Shown here in pieces: positions 38,828 to 46,274 of a stretch of DNA of 64,000 nucleotides. The position numbers were made by a program, and so were the translations under genes. This stretch comes from Sinosporangium siamense (GTDB lineage Bacteria; Actinomycetota; Actinomycetes; Streptosporangiales; Streptosporangiaceae): positions 62,001-126,000 of the forward strand of contig NZ_BOOW01000044.1 of assembly GCF_016863435.1 (NCBI RefSeq). Reading direction: 5' to 3'. Position 1 is the stretch's first letter, and each line of letters opens with the position of its first letter. The notes under the pieces were generated by a model that worked only from the letters and a program-made list of their open reading frames with translations, did not search any database and was not told the DNA's origin.

Positions 38828-38899
38828 GGCCGTGTGCCCGAGTGGCTCAGGGAACCGCCTGCAAAGCGGTCTACACCGGTTCGAATCCGGTCACGGCCT
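38828..38899 (+). tRNA. tRNA-Cys (GCA), copy 1
   Basis: The cloverleaf is complete: acceptor GGCCGTG/CACGGCC, D-arm CCC-GAGTGGCTCA-GGG, anticodon arm ACCGC-CTGCAAA-GCGGT with anticodon GCA, T-arm ACCGG-TTCGAAT-CCGGT, and discriminator T as required for tRNA-Cys. CCA is encoded at 38900-38902. Confidence 0.95.
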
Positions 38900-38930
38900 C
38901 CACACACCACCCGACCAAACCCACCCCCAC

Positions 38931-39002
38931 GGCCGTGTGCCCGAGTGGCTCAGGGAACCGCCTGCAAAGCGGTCTACACCGGTTCGAATCCGGTCACGGC
39001 CT
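38931..39002 (+). tRNA. tRNA-Cys (GCA), copy 2
   Basis: This gene is identical over all 72 bases to the copy 103 bases upstream, again with encoded CCA (39003-39005). The flanks CCnCAC before and CCTCCACACACC after are also shared, so the duplication unit was slightly longer than the gene and is recent or kept by gene conversion. Confidence 0.95.
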
Positions 39003-39127
39003 CCACACACCGGCCTCGTCCCACGCGGGCGGGGCCGGCACCCCTCTCCGAACAGGTCGTCGAGTCCGGAGAGCATAGTTTTCCCCGCCCCGGTCGTCTT
39101 TCCAAGGTGACATGGCAGGGAGGGCGA

Positions 39128-39640
39128 GTGGATCCCCGATGTGAAGCGGACTTCCGTCACTTCATCATCAGCAGGTCGGCGGCGTTGTTCCGTACCGCAT
39201 ATCTCCTGACCGGAGACCGGCACGCGGCCGAGGACCTGGTGCAGTCGGCGCTGGCGAAGACCGCTGCGAAGTGGTCCACCCTTCGCGACCCGACGGCGAT
39301 CGAGGCATATGTCCGTCGTGCCATGTATCACGAGCAGGTGAGCCGGTGGCGGCGCCGCGGGCGGCTGACGGAGACGGCCATGGGGAACGTCCCCGATCAC
39401 GCCGACGAGGGGCACGCCGACAGCGCCGACCTGCGGCTGACGATGCGTGCGGCGCTGTCCAGGCTGACGTCCCGGCAGCGGACCGTGCTCGTGCTGCGCT
39501 ACTTCGAGGATTTGTCGGAGACCGAGATCTCCCACGTGCTCGGGATCGGCGTGGGATCGGTGCGCAGTCAGATCTACCGCTCGCTGGAGCGTCTGAAGAA
39601 GACCGCTCCGGAGTTGGACGCTGTGAGGGAACTGCAATGA
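39128..39640 (+). CDS. SigE-family RNA polymerase sigma factor
   Basis: The 170-residue ECF-type sigma factor has region 2 (LFRTAYLLTGDRHAAEDLVQ) and region 4 (LTSRQRTVLVLRYFEDLSET, ISHVLGIGVGSVRSQI), in the short SigE-family format of actinomycetes. The GTG at 39128 follows GGGAGGG. Its stop overlaps the ATG of a membrane-anchored partner (ATGA), the standard sigma/anti-sigma coupling. A second, paralogous pair lies at 49864-51521. Confidence 0.9.
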   Translation: MDPRCEADFRHFIISRSAALFRTAYLLTGDRHAAEDLVQSALAKTAAKWSTLRDPTAIEAYVRRAMYHEQVSRWRRRGRLTETAMGNVPDHADEGHADSADLRLTMRAALSRLTSRQRTVLVLRYFEDLSETEISHVLGIGVGSVRSQIYRSLERLKKTAPELDAVRELQ

Positions 39641-40851
39641 ACATCGAGGACCTGCTGCGCGAGACGTTTTCGGAGATGGCCTACGAGCAGGCCCCCCCTC
39701 CTCCCGACCGGTTTCTGCGACCTCGACCCGCGAGGTGGCACGCGGGCGGGCTGGTTCTGGCGGCGGCCGCGGCGGTAGCCGTACTGTCCGTCGGTTCCTT
39801 CGTGGTGGTGCAGCAGGCGTTTCCGAACGGGCGGCACGCGACCGGCACCTCGGAGGCCGCCCCCGTCGTGCGCCCGGTGGCGGAGATGTGGCCGGAGGCG
39901 GTGCGTGTGGTTCCGAAGCAGCTCCCCAACGGACAGGCCTTCACCCCGGTGCTTTATCTCGACAAACGAAGCCTGCTGGTAAGAACGGGCAAGGGAACCA
40001 GCAGGGACGCGACCGTCCTGTGGTCCTATGACCTCGCCTCGGGTACGGCGAAGCAGTTGGTGGACTTCCTCCCGCCACCGGACACGACCTACACCTCGCC
40101 GGTTGTCATGGGCGACGGATATCTGGCCTGGTGGACCATCTCCGGGGCCAGGACGTCATCGGTGAAGGGCATCTGGGTGGTGCCCGCGACCGGAGGGGTC
40201 GCCAGCAAGATCGCCACATCGGGCCGTGGTTTCCCCAGGCCGGCGGAGTCCGTGGTCGTGCCTTCTTCGGTGCTTGCGATGAGGGGCGTCGACACACTCG
40301 CCATCGCCGAGGGAAAGGTCGTGTGGTCGGACGCCGGGGGCGGCGGTGTCTTCACGATGCCCTTCGGCGGTGAGGTTCCTCAGCGCATGCCCGGGACCGA
40401 GACCCTCACACTGCTGCGGTGGCCGTGGGCGTACCCGTCGGGTTCTTCCAGTTCCGACATCACTTCGGTGCACAACCTGAAGACCGGTGAGGTGCGAACC
40501 GGCCCCGTGGACGCGTCGCTGCGGTGTTCGATCACCTGGTGCCTGGGACATCAGGCCGGGACCCGCCGCCGTGACGGGTCGGGGGCGCACGAGATGCCGG
40601 GGAAGCAAACTCTGGGGCCGCTCCTGCCGGCACTCGACAGGTTCGCCTTTCTCTGTGTGGACACCTATCGCCTTGTCCTCTACGACATGGCCACGCGGCG
40701 TGGCGGTGATCTCGGGATCACCGTCGGGCAGGCGATGAAAGCCAAGGTCCACTTCTTCCGGGGGGACGAGGTCGCCGAGCGCATGATGTCGTTGATCAGC
40801 TACGAGGCCGGGGGGCGGCAGGTGGTGGTGGATCTCACCGCCATCAAGTGA
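39637..40851 (+). CDS. Membrane-anchored protein coupled to a sigma factor, putative anti-sigma factor
   Basis: The 404-residue protein has a short cytoplasmic N-terminus (MNIEDLLRETFSEMA, PPPDRFL), one transmembrane segment (GGLVLAAAAAVAVLSVGSFVVV, residues 36-58) and a long extracytoplasmic domain. That domain has repeated strand motifs (VLWSYDLASGTAKQLVDF, GIWVVPATGG, FTMPFGGEVPQRM) suggesting a beta-propeller-like fold. Coupling by ATGA to the sigma gene makes regulation of that sigma factor its likely role. No canonical zinc anti-sigma HxxxCxxC motif is present, so the mechanism is unknown. Confidence 0.7.
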   Translation: MNIEDLLRETFSEMAYEQAPPPPDRFLRPRPARWHAGGLVLAAAAAVAVLSVGSFVVVQQAFPNGRHATGTSEAAPVVRPVAEMWPEAVRVVPKQLPNGQAFTPVLYLDKRSLLVRTGKGTSRDATVLWSYDLASGTAKQLVDFLPPPDTTYTSPVVMGDGYLAWWTISGARTSSVKGIWVVPATGGVASKIATSGRGFPRPAESVVVPSSVLAMRGVDTLAIAEGKVVWSDAGGGGVFTMPFGGEVPQRMPGTETLTLLRWPWAYPSGSSSSDITSVHNLKTGEVRTGPVDASLRCSITWCLGHQAGTRRRDGSGAHEMPGKQTLGPLLPALDRFAFLCVDTYRLVLYDMATRRGGDLGITVGQAMKAKVHFFRGDEVAERMMSLISYEAGGRQVVVDLTAIK

Positions 40852-40901
40852 CGCCGCCCCCATGTGCCCCTGGGGCACGCGTGAGGGCGGCCGGGGCAGG
40901 G

Positions 40902-40942
40902 TGCCCGGTGGCCGAGGAGGGGAGGTCATCGGGCACCGGGCA
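40902..40942 (+). terminator. Hairpin after the sigma factor operon
   Basis: TGCCCGGTG and CACCGGGCA pair perfectly over nine bases around a 23-base loop, 50 bases after the operon end. A smaller GTGCCCC-T-GGGGCAC palindrome precedes it at 40864-40878. Confidence 0.4.
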
Positions 40943-41059
40943 CACGTCGGCCACGGGGCCTTCGTCTGCTCTCTGAACAGGTCAAACTCTGTTTGGTCCG
41001 AAGCCTCCGCGCCGAGGAGGACGCGCACGCCCGCCGGGAGCAGGCGTTAGTGTCGTGCC

Positions 41060-41686
41060 ATGCCACATGCACTGATCAACGCTCGTGACGTCGAGGTGGA
41101 GTTAGGGGGCACCCCCGTCCTGCGTGGAGTCGATCTCACCGCGGCACCCGGCGAGATCGTCGCCGTCGTGGGTGAGAACGGCGCGGGCAAGTCGACGCTG
41201 CTGCGCTGCCTGGCGGGGCTGCATCCCCCGCTCGCCGGTCGCATCGACGTGCTCGACGCCCCGCCGGCCGACACACCCGCGTTCTGGCGGGACGTCGCCC
41301 TGGTCGGCGACGAACCGGCCTGGTATCCGGGGCTCAGCACCAGAGAGCACCTGGAGCTGATGGAGGCTGTGCACTCGCGTGCCCGCCTGACGGTCGACGA
41401 GGCGCTCGCGGAGTTCGAGCTTGCAAACCGCGCGGACCTGGCGCCGCTGACGCTCTCCACGGGCCAGCGGCAGCGGCTTTCGCTCGCCATGGCGCTGCTC
41501 AGGCCCAGCCGGCTTCTGCTGCTGGACGAGCCGGAACGCGGGCTCGACGAGGGGTTCCGCGAGCGGCTCGCGGAGACCCTGAGCGCCTATGCCCGCGAGG
41601 GCGGTGCGGTGGTCATGGCGACACACGACATGAGGCTCGCGCGGCACACCGGGGCACGGGTCGTCACCCTGGAGGCCACACCGTGA
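41060..41686 (+). CDS. ABC transporter ATP-binding protein
   Basis: This is a 208-residue ATPase: Walker A VVGENGAGKSTLLRCLAG, signature LSTGQRQRLSLAMALL, Walker B RLLLLDEPERGLD, H-loop MATHDMRLAR. The compact size without a C-terminal extension fits actinobacterial exporters paired with DUF6297-type permeases. The permease gene begins 68 bases downstream. The substrate is unknown. Confidence 0.87.
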   Translation: MPHALINARDVEVELGGTPVLRGVDLTAAPGEIVAVVGENGAGKSTLLRCLAGLHPPLAGRIDVLDAPPADTPAFWRDVALVGDEPAWYPGLSTREHLELMEAVHSRARLTVDEALAEFELANRADLAPLTLSTGQRQRLSLAMALLRPSRLLLLDEPERGLDEGFRERLAETLSAYAREGGAVVMATHDMRLARHTGARVVTLEATP

Positions 41687-41753
41687 ATTCTGTGCGATCC
41701 AGGAAACGGCGCGGCCGTCCCAGTGTGCGCCCTGTCATCGGGGAGGAGACGTC

Positions 41754-43241
41754 ATGAACCCGGCGCGTGCCTATCTGCGTTCCAAGCGCGGGGAGCCGAT
41801 GGGCTGGACCGAGCGTTACAGTCTGCTCTTCGGTGTGGGCCTGGCCGTCATGCTCGGCGGGCAGCAGATCACCGACGCTCTCGAAGGGCTGGTGCGGCAG
41901 GCCGATCCGGGGCGGGCCGCCGCGGGACTGGCGTTGGCCGCCGCGGGCTATGTGGGGTTCCTCGCTCTCGCGCGTGCGATCGGCCCCGTGGTGCTGCCGG
42001 CGGCCGATGCCGCCTGGCTGGCGTTGTCGCCGTTGCCGCGCCGGTCGGTGCTGGGCAGGAGTGCGATGGTGCTGCTGGCCGTGGCGACGGCGGGCGGGCT
42101 GGTGTTCGGGCTGGCGCTGCTCTCGGCGGCCGGGGCTCCGGACAAACTGGTGCTGCGCCTCACCGGGGCGCTGGTGCTCGGGGTGGGGGCCGCGGTCGGC
42201 GGGATGGCCATGGCCGTCCTCGGCCAGGGCTCGCACTCGTGGGATTCGTGGCTGCTGGGGCTGATCGCGGCCGGCACGGCGTTAGCTGTGCTCATGGCGG
42301 TGTACGGCGGGGACATCGCCGCGCGGCTCGCCGGTGCGCCCGCCGAGTGGGCGGCGGCTCTGGCGGGGCTGGTCGCGGCATGTGCGGCGCTGCTCGCGCG
42401 GAAGGCGTGGGCGGCGCTCGACCGGGTGCCGGCGCGCGGCCTGATGCGCTCGTCGGCCCGGATGGGGCGGGCGGCGTCGGCCGCCGCGATGATGGACCCG
42501 GGCATGCTGACCTGGGCCGCCGAGGACAACCACTGGCGTGGCCGCGCCGTACGCTCGCGGCGGTGGCCGGTGCGCGGCGGTGCGGTGGCGACGGCGTGGC
42601 AGGAGTGGCGGCGGCTGGGGCGGCGTCCGGGGCGGCTCGCCCTGCTCTACGGCGCGGCCGTGCTGCCGGCCGTGGCCGCGCAGGCCGGTGGCGGGTTGTC
42701 GGTGTTCGCGGTCGGTGTGCTGCTGTGCGGCGCGATGACGGCTGCCGCGATCTGCACGACGGGTGCCCGCCGCGACGGGGACAATCCCTCGCTGGCGCGG
42801 CTTCTCGCGGGTGATCCGCGCAGGGTGATGGGGGCTCGTGCCGTACTTCCCGGGGTGATGGCGGCGACGTGGCTGCTGTTCGCGCTGGGCGGGCTGGCCC
42901 TGGCCGGGGCGCTGCCGGGTGTGCCGTGGTGGCTGATCGGGCCGCTCGCCGCCCCCGCGCTGGCCGCGGCGGCGCTGCGCATGGCGGGGCGGGGGCCGAT
43001 CGACCACTCGTTGCCCGTCATTCAGACGCCTGGGGGCCCGCTCCCGATGGGAGTGATGATCTGGGCGGGCAAGGGTGTCGATCTCGCGTTGGTGGGCTGT
43101 GCGCCGCTGCTGGTGCTGCCGCTCTTTCCCTCGGCGAGTCCGGCGCCGTTCCTCCTCACCCAGGCCGTGGCCGGGCTGGGGGTGCTCGCCGTCTTCGTGC
43201 TGCGGTCGGGTGGTCGCGGAGCGCGCGTCCGGCTCACATGA
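41754..43241 (+). CDS. DUF6297-like ABC permease
   Basis: The 495-residue integral membrane protein has about twelve hydrophobic stretches (AAAGLALAAAGYVGFLALAR, VLLAVATAGGLVFGLALLSA, LLGLIAAGTALAVLMAVYGG and others). A central cytoplasmic loop, GMLTWAAEDNHWRGRAVRSR, is typical of DUF6297. GGGGAGGAG precedes the ATG. Together with the ATPase just upstream it should form a complete exporter. No neighbouring biosynthetic genes indicate a substrate. Confidence 0.78.
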   Translation: MNPARAYLRSKRGEPMGWTERYSLLFGVGLAVMLGGQQITDALEGLVRQADPGRAAAGLALAAAGYVGFLALARAIGPVVLPAADAAWLALSPLPRRSVLGRSAMVLLAVATAGGLVFGLALLSAAGAPDKLVLRLTGALVLGVGAAVGGMAMAVLGQGSHSWDSWLLGLIAAGTALAVLMAVYGGDIAARLAGAPAEWAAALAGLVAACAALLARKAWAALDRVPARGLMRSSARMGRAASAAAMMDPGMLTWAAEDNHWRGRAVRSRRWPVRGGAVATAWQEWRRLGRRPGRLALLYGAAVLPAVAAQAGGGLSVFAVGVLLCGAMTAAAICTTGARRDGDNPSLARLLAGDPRRVMGARAVLPGVMAATWLLFALGGLALAGALPGVPWWLIGPLAAPALAAAALRMAGRGPIDHSLPVIQTPGGPLPMGVMIWAGKGVDLALVGCAPLLVLPLFPSASPAPFLLTQAVAGLGVLAVFVLRSGGRGARVRLT

Positions 43242-43343
43242 CGGTGTGCGGGCGGCTGGGCCCCTCCGCCACCGCCGCCCGCGCACGCCTCGGGTGCCGC
43301 GAAGTGCCGGTGGACACGGGCCTCGGCCCCTCCCCCACCGGCC

Positions 43344-43709
43344 TCACCTCAGGCCACCGGGGCCGCCGGCGCTGCGGAGGGCGGACTCCAGGCGGTCGCG
43401 GGTCTCGGTCAGGGCCGCCAGGCGGTCGTTGAGGGCGGCGAGGCGGTCGGCGGCGATGCGCAGGCCCTGCGCGGAGGGCGGGGCGCCAGCGACGTCGCCG
43501 TCGAGGCAGGGGAGGAAGGCGCGGACGTCGTCGAGGGTGAGTCCGACGGCGAGCAGGTGGCGGATGTTGCGCACGCGGACCACGGTGTGCTCGCCGTAGA
43601 CGCGGTAGCCGTTGGAGGCGCGCTCGGAGGTGATCAGACCGGCCTGCTCGTAGTGGCGCAGGGCACGGGGCGTGGTGCCGGTGGCCTTGGCCACGTCGCC
43701 GATCCGCAC
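43344..43709 (-). CDS. MerR family regulator
   Basis: The 121-residue protein begins VRIGDVAKATGTTPRALRHY, EQAGLI and RASNGYRVYGEHTVVRV, the winged helix of MerR proteins. A dimerisation coiled coil (LAALNDRLAALTETRDRLES) follows, and there are no conserved metal cysteines except one in FLPCLDGD. The GTG at 43709 follows GGAGG by eight bases. It lies 23 bases downstream of the SDR gene in the same direction, so it probably controls that operon, perhaps through the palindrome at 44505. Confidence 0.87.
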   Translation of the reverse strand: MRIGDVAKATGTTPRALRHYEQAGLITSERASNGYRVYGEHTVVRVRNIRHLLAVGLTLDDVRAFLPCLDGDVAGAPPSAQGLRIAADRLAALNDRLAALTETRDRLESALRSAGGPGGLR

Positions 43710-43732
43710 CCGCCCCACCTCCGTAGCCTCCG

Positions 43733-44485
43733 TCAGGCGATCACCGCCCCGCCGTCGACCGGCAGCACGACGCCTGTGACGAACGAGGCGGCGGGTGCGG
43801 CGAGCTGTGTGATGGCCCAGGCTACCTCCTCGGGGCGGCCGATCCGGCCCGCCGGGGTCTTGGCGATCTGCCACGACCGCACCTGGGCCTTCTGCTCGGG
43901 GGTCAGGCCCTGGTGGTCGCCGATGGGGGTGTCGATCGCGCCGGGCGCGACGGCGACGACGCGCACGCCGCGGGGTGCGAGTTCGACGGCCCAGCTGCGG
44001 GTAAGCAGCTCCAGCGCGGTCTTGGTGGCGGCGTAGACGGGGTTGCCGGGCCAGGCGCGCTGCCCCACAGAGGTGGTGACGTTGACGACGACACCTCGCG
44101 CCTCGGCGAGGTACGGCAGAGCCGCCTGGGTCAGCATGATCGGGGCGATGAGGTTGGTGGTGATCTGGGGGTTGAGCGTGTCGGGGGTGTAGGTGCCGAG
44201 GCCGCCGGCGCCGACGACGCCGGCGTTGTTGACCAGCACGTCGAGCCTGCCGTGCAGGTCGAGGGCGGCACGCACGATCCGCTCGGGTTCGCCGCCGCCG
44301 GTGATGTCGGCCGTCAGAGGTGTGATCCGGTCGTGGCCGGCGGCGGTGGCGGCGAGCGGCTCGGCCCGCCGCCCGATGGCGAGCACGTGGGCGCCTTCAG
44401 CGGCGAAGGCGCGGGCGGTCGCGCGGCCGATGCCGGTGCCGGCCCCGGTGACGGCGACGACTCGGGTGGTGGTGTTGTGGCTCAT
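43733..44485 (-). CDS. Short-chain dehydrogenase/reductase
   Basis: The 250-residue classical SDR has cofactor motif VTGAGTGIGRATA, the structural NNAGVVG, active site YAATK with upstream TTSV Ser, and C-terminal GVVLPVDGGAVIA. The substrate is not predictable. It is first in a two-gene operon with a MerR regulator, a pairing that often responds to reactive small molecules. Confidence 0.9.
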   Translation of the reverse strand: MSHNTTTRVVAVTGAGTGIGRATARAFAAEGAHVLAIGRRAEPLAATAAGHDRITPLTADITGGGEPERIVRAALDLHGRLDVLVNNAGVVGAGGLGTYTPDTLNPQITTNLIAPIMLTQAALPYLAEARGVVVNVTTSVGQRAWPGNPVYAATKTALELLTRSWAVELAPRGVRVVAVAPGAIDTPIGDHQGLTPEQKAQVRSWQIAKTPAGRIGRPEEVAWAITQLAAPAASFVTGVVLPVDGGAVIA

Positions 44486-44504
44486 GCCGTACAGGGTGCA
44501 AGCC

Positions 44505-44518
44505 TGACGCAGGCGTCA
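44505..44518. promoter_or_regulatory. Palindrome TGACGC-AG-GCGTCA upstream of the SDR gene
   Basis: This is a perfect 6+6 dyad starting 20 bases before the SDR ATG. MerR regulators bind dyads between -35 and -10 elements; a TTGACC lies just upstream in the transcript direction at 44525-44520. Assignment to the MerR protein of this operon is inference. Confidence 0.45.
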
Positions 44519-44521
44519 AGG

Positions 44522-45955
44522 TCAAGCGGTGTCTGTCGTCGCGGCGGAATGATGCGGGCACGCGGTGGTGGCGGGCGCGGGCCGGTCGGCCGGCGGGGTG
44601 GTGCGGCGGATCAGGCGCACCCGGGCGTCGGCGGGGGCGAGGCTGGCCTTCATCCGGGGGCGCAGCGGGCCGGTGGAGAGAGGGGCGAGGCGCCAGCGCG
44701 CGGCGATGGTGGCGAGGGTCAGCACGGCCTCCGTCAGGGCGAAGTTGTCGCCGATGCATTTGCGTGCGCCGTGGCCGAAGTGGAAGAGCCGGTCGGCGCC
44801 GGAGGCGCGGCCGGTGTCGTTGAGCCAGCGTTCGGGCCGGAAGCGTCCGGGGTCGGGGTGGTAGTCGGGGCGGTGGTGGAGCACGTAGGAGCTGAAGATC
44901 AGTACGGTGCCCTCGGCCAGGCGGTGGCCGCCGAGTTCGGTGTCCTCGGTCGCCTGCCGCATCTGCATCCACCCGGCGGGATACATCCGCAGCGCCTCGA
45001 CGAGCACCGCCCGGGTGTAGGGCAGGTGCGGCAGGTCGTCGAAGACGGCGGTGCGGTCCCCCAGCACGGCAGCCGCCTCCTCGGCGATCCTGTGCTGCGC
45101 CTCTGGGGTGCGGGCGAGCAGGAGCATGGCCCAGCTCAGCGTGGTGGCGGTGGTCTCGATGCCGGCCATGAACAGCGTGGTGACCTCGTCGCAGATCTCG
45201 TCGTCTGTGAGCGGGCGGCCGTCGTCGTCGCGGGCGGCCAGCAGCATCGACAGCAGGTCGCCGCGGTCGGTCCCCTCGCGCCGGTAGGCGGTGGTGAAGT
45301 CGCCGGTGATCTGGCGGATCCTGACGCGGGCCCGCTCGTAGCGCCGCACCGCGGGCAGCGGGAGGCGGTTCAGCGGGGCCGGGAGGAGCACGCGGGGCAC
45401 CAGGCCCCGGACGATGTGGTCGATCGCCTGGTTGAGTTCGGCCAGGACGGACTCGGTGGAGGCGGCGAACAGCGTGCGGGCGACGTTCGTGGCGGCCAGC
45501 TCCAGCATGCGGTCGAAGGTGTCGATCACCTGGCCGTCACGCCAGTTCGCGAGCTCGGCGCCGATCCGTTCGGACATGACCTCGGCGTAGCCGGGGAAGC
45601 GGTCGCGGTGGAAGGCGGGCTGGAGCATGCGCCGCTGCCGGCGGTGGCCGGGGCGCATCACGGTGCCGATGCCTTGGCCCATGAACTCGCGCACACGCTC
45701 GTTGAGGGGTCCGCCTTTGTCGAAGACCCGGTCGTTCAGCAGCATTTCGCGCAGCAGGCCGGCGTCGCAGACCACCAGGGCGCGGACCGGGCCGAGCCGC
45801 ACCCAGACCAGGTCGCCGCTGCCGGGGAGCGAGCGCAGGAAGGCCAGGGGGTCGGCCGCCAGACGCCCGAGGTGGCCGAGCAGGGGCAGGGCTCCGGGGG
45901 CGGTGCCGGCGGTGGCGCGTCTGGCGGTGGGAGCATGCTGGGGGGCCGGGTCCAT
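44522..45955 (-). CDS. Cytochrome P450
   Basis: The 477-residue P450 has the I-helix AGIETTATT, K-helix EALRMYP, PERF-region FRPERWLND and haem loop FGHGARKCIGDNF. Its length and the ARKCIGDNF loop place it with CYP102/CYP170-like actinobacterial enzymes rather than the shorter polyene P450. The ATG at 45955 was chosen for GGGAGAAG six bases upstream. No ferredoxin or terpene synthase is adjacent. Two 21-bp-spaced repeats in the promoter suggest regulation. Confidence 0.86.
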   Translation of the reverse strand: MDPAPQHAPTARRATAGTAPGALPLLGHLGRLAADPLAFLRSLPGSGDLVWVRLGPVRALVVCDAGLLREMLLNDRVFDKGGPLNERVREFMGQGIGTVMRPGHRRQRRMLQPAFHRDRFPGYAEVMSERIGAELANWRDGQVIDTFDRMLELAATNVARTLFAASTESVLAELNQAIDHIVRGLVPRVLLPAPLNRLPLPAVRRYERARVRIRQITGDFTTAYRREGTDRGDLLSMLLAARDDDGRPLTDDEICDEVTTLFMAGIETTATTLSWAMLLLARTPEAQHRIAEEAAAVLGDRTAVFDDLPHLPYTRAVLVEALRMYPAGWMQMRQATEDTELGGHRLAEGTVLIFSSYVLHHRPDYHPDPGRFRPERWLNDTGRASGADRLFHFGHGARKCIGDNFALTEAVLTLATIAARWRLAPLSTGPLRPRMKASLAPADARVRLIRRTTPPADRPAPATTACPHHSAATTDTA

Positions 45956-46217
45956 GTGCTTCTCCCAGGGGGTGGAGGGGCTTGGCACCATTTCATGTTT
46001 GCCCGGCTTAGGTGAACGACACAACCGCCCAGGCAGAGTATGTCTGGACCGTTACCGAATATGTCTGGAACATAAATGGCTTTATCCCGAAAAATGGCGC
46101 TCACGGGGCGATTGTCGCGATTTAACGCGAGGTAACGGTCGAGCCGTCTTCGACGGAACAGGCCACGTTAATCGGTGCGCGTGTGAGGCGGTGCTCCGTA
46201 CCCCCCGCACCGGAAAA
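45956..46217. other. Promoter region of the second P450
   Basis: There is no gene. It holds the direct repeats at 46039-46069 and an A/T-rich tract around 46070-46110. Confidence 0.4.
46039..46069. promoter_or_regulatory. Direct repeats TATGTCTGGA, 21 bp apart
   Basis: The ten bases TATGTCTGGA start at 46039 and at 46060, exactly two helical turns apart, about 85-115 bases upstream of the P450 start. A related GGTAACGGTC lies at 46131. Same-face spacing suggests cooperative binding of one regulator. Confidence 0.5.
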
Positions 46218-46249
46218 GGCCCGCCCCGCCGGAAGCGGCGGGGCGGGCC
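46214..46249 (-). terminator. Terminator of the subtilase gene
   Basis: A perfect 13-bp stem GGCCCGCCCCGCC / GGCGGGGCGGGCC with a six-base loop (46218-46249) is followed, in the minus direction, by TTTT (46217-46214). It lies 25 bases after the subtilase stop. Confidence 0.85.
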
Positions 46250-46274
46250 CTCGGTTATTGACGGCAGGCCGGCG

